From NCBI GenBank assembly GCA_023663725.1, contig JAMPGX010000010.1:54284-118283 (forward strand): 64,000 nucleotides of DNA. Direction: 5' to 3'. Positions 62,223-64,000 of the stretch are shown piece by piece. The position numbers and the translations under genes were made by a program. Position 1 is the first letter of the stretch; every line of letters starts with the position of its first letter. This DNA is from a bacterium. GTDB taxonomy: Bacteria > Bacillota > Clostridia > Lachnospirales > Lachnospiraceae. The notes under the pieces are model-generated. The model was not told the DNA's origin and ran no database searches. It saw nothing but the letters and a program-made list of their open reading frames with translations.

Positions 62223-63788
62223 CTATAGCTTGAAGATGGACAACTCCTCCATCAGGCTCTCCGCTTCCTGAGCCAGAGTGACAGTACTCTGATCTACAGA
62301 GTGCATCAGGGCAGTTAGTTCCTCTATAGAGGCGTTCACCTGCTGGCTGGCGGCAGCATTACTCTCGGATACATCTCCCAATACGGCGACTTCTTCAGAT
62401 ATTCCCTCCATCTGTTCCTGCGTTTCAGCCACCGCCTTACCGATAACCCCAACCTGCGCGGAAGTATTCTTGATCGCTTCATCCACCAGTTTGAAAGATA
62501 CGATGACTTCCTCAATGCCTTTCATGCTTTCCGAGTTATTCCGCACCACTGCGTCAATGCTGTCCGCACACTCCTTAAAGACATCCGTGATATTGGAGAT
62601 AATCTCCTTGATTCCCACCAGCTCCCTGGCCGTGTTCTCCGACAGGGTCCGTATGCTGTCCGCCACCACGGAAAACCCCCGCCCCATCTCGCCGGCTCGG
62701 GCTGCCTCGATAGAAGCGTTCAAAGAGAGCAGACTGGTCTGCGACGCAATATCCTCAATGCTGGCCAGTATCTCGGACATATTGGCAATAACCTTATTGG
62801 TCTCATCAATCTTTTCCTTAATGCCCACTACACTCTTGGACATCAACTCGCTTGTACCCTGAGTGGCCTCTATCCTCACTCGCATATCGTTACAGTTCTC
62901 CGTCAAGCTGGAGGAGCAATCTTTAATACCATCCACACATTCGGCTATGTCGGAAGTCTTTTTTTGCATGATCCCTATGCCATTTGTAATGCTCACTACA
63001 ATTCCGGCCTGGCTGGTATTGTTCTGCGCCACATCCTCGATAGCCTTGGCAATCTCCTCGCTGGCGCTCAGTGTAGAAGCTGCCGTCCCCCGCAGACTGT
63101 CCGCCGAGCTTCTGGCTTCCCCGCTGACCCTGGATATATCGGAAACCATCGTCTTTAACTTCCGGGCCATAGCGCTCACAGAATTATTCATCGCCGCAAT
63201 CTCATCGCGTCCTGTCATATCCTGTACGTCACCTGTCAGGTCTCCATCGGCCACATGACTGACAGTACTGCTCACATTGATAATCAGCTTGGCCATCCTG
63301 CTCACAATGATATATGCCACGATGGTTACCAGAACAATGATAATCGCGGAGATGGACAGGATGGCAATCAACAGCTGGGTCAGCACTTTCCGTACGTCCG
63401 CCTGGGGCTTGCCCGCAAACAGCATTCCGCCATCAATGGGTATATAATACCCATAGTAAGGCTAGCCGTTCACCATTACATCAGGACTGAAGAAGGTTCT
63501 GCCTCCATTCAGTGTGGTTCTGATAACCTCCTCGGATGCCTTGGTTCCCACAACACCCTCTATGGAGCTGTATGCTCTGGTGTCCCCCTCAAACACCGTG
63601 ATGTCGATATCCATATCCTTGAATGCATACAGATCATCGCTATATCCCTCGCAGGCAACCTGAAGCTGTCCCTCTATCGTCTGTACCAACGCACTTCTGG
63701 CCTGGATGAACGCAAAAATGCCTACCCCAAATCCCAGAACCACCACAGGAATCAAAACCAGCATAATCAGTTTTTGTTTTAGTTTCAT
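62223..63788 (-). pseudogene. Methyl-accepting chemotaxis protein interrupted by an in-frame amber codon
   Basis: The whole frame is 522 codons. The first 108 codons encode a membrane segment and an extracytoplasmic part that ends VMVNG. A TAG follows at 63462-63464. The same frame continues without shift ([13 protein letters not shown]) into the second membrane segment, a HAMP domain ([21 protein letters not shown]) and the signalling domain with [20 protein letters not shown]. The residue expected before PYYGYY is Glu or Gln, one base from TAG. This is either a real nonsense mutation, a read-through or a sequencing error. Confidence 0.85.
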
Positions 63789-63898
63789 ATGTGTCCCCCC
63801 TCAATGATGTAGTCCCCTGTCAGATTAGGAACCCAAACTCTACTTTTCCCTGCATATAGTTTGTGATGCAGATTTATCATGATGTAAATAATAATATA

Positions 63899-63927
63899 AT
63901 TGTAGCACATAAATTGTAGGCTTGCAA
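63899..63927 (-). promoter_or_regulatory. Promoter of the chemotaxis receptor gene
   Basis: TTGCAA and TACAAT with a 17-base spacer, about 110 bases upstream of the start codon. The rest of the region up to 64000 holds only a 39-codon frame without other support. Confidence 0.65.
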
Positions 63928-64000
63928 CACCTGATTGTGTATAAGCACGACAAACGCATGAATACTTCTATCCTCCTAAATATCTCCACACCCCGTTTTT

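Noticed and set aside
63840-63958. 39-codon minus-strand frame upstream of the chemotaxis gene
   Set aside because: It overlaps a strong promoter, its ribosome site is too far (12 bases) and its composition is unnatural.

Overview
The window looks like a chromosomal segment of a spore-forming, moderate-GC Clostridia, most like the Lachnospiraceae. The evidence is the block rpmB / yloU (Asp23) / fakA / recG / degV, a GerW (YtfJ) sporulation cluster, ZapA, RuvAB, class I IlvC with IlvB and IlvN, and LeuCD. Gene density is high and most genes lie on the minus strand. No tRNA, rRNA, CRISPR array, insertion sequence or prophage was recognised.

Layout. 1-5.5 kb: a minus-strand signalling-like operon (phosphatase, methyltransferase, large lipoprotein, kinase-fold protein, and an Hsp70 cut by the window edge). 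5.5-13.6 kb: a GyrB-type topoisomerase subunit, DegV, RecG, FakA, YloU and the divergent rpmB. 13.6-24.3 kb: a J-domain-like protein, GerW and its partners, a NUDIX hydrolase, a U32 peptidase, ZapA, a membrane protein, RuvB, RuvA, an esterase and a DUF3237-like protein. 24.3-27.4 kb: small accessory genes, a gene remnant, a GNAT, a MATE exporter and an unassigned protein. 27.4-30.5 kb: leuC and leuD with a divergent LysR regulator. 30.5-32.1 kb: an AT-rich accessory patch (BrnT/BrnA toxin-antitoxin, a cytidine-deaminase-like protein, a 5'-truncated GNAT). 32.2-37.3 kb: a two-component system, a GT4 glycosyltransferase and a DedA protein. 37.3-38.4 kb: a gene-free stretch holding three related foldback repeats. 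38.4-47.4 kb: a lone solute-binding lipoprotein, ilvC, two ilvN paralogues, ilvB and a short metH. 47.7-50.4 kb: small plus-strand membrane and lipoprotein genes and an AlkZ-related protein. 50.4-62.0 kb: a tight seven-gene minus-strand operon (GldG-like membrane protein, ABC ATPase and permease, Asn/Gly-rich membrane protein, MoxR, DUF58, and a 1511-residue protein with three VWA domains). 62.2-63.8 kb: a chemotaxis receptor gene interrupted by one in-frame amber codon.

The genes serve branched-chain amino acid synthesis (ilvB, two ilvN, ilvC, leuCD with a LysR regulator), methionine synthesis, DNA repair and topology (recG, ruvAB, gyrB-type), lipid handling (fakA, degV) and envelope-associated chaperone or transport functions (the MoxR/VWA/ABC operon).

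The most unusual material is non-coding. One foldback family has four copies (about 5.55, 37.39, 37.90 and 38.21 kb). They share a core around GTAGCGGTAC / GTACCGAC, which flanks a central hairpin. The hairpin sequence changes between copies while its base pairing is kept. A second family of three copies (5.48, 23.79 and 47.65 kb) places the motif CCCTTTAG-N4-ATCGCGCAGCGATT directly upstream of the ribosome binding site of three unrelated genes, always in the sense orientation. All product calls come from reading the sequence alone; no database search was run.
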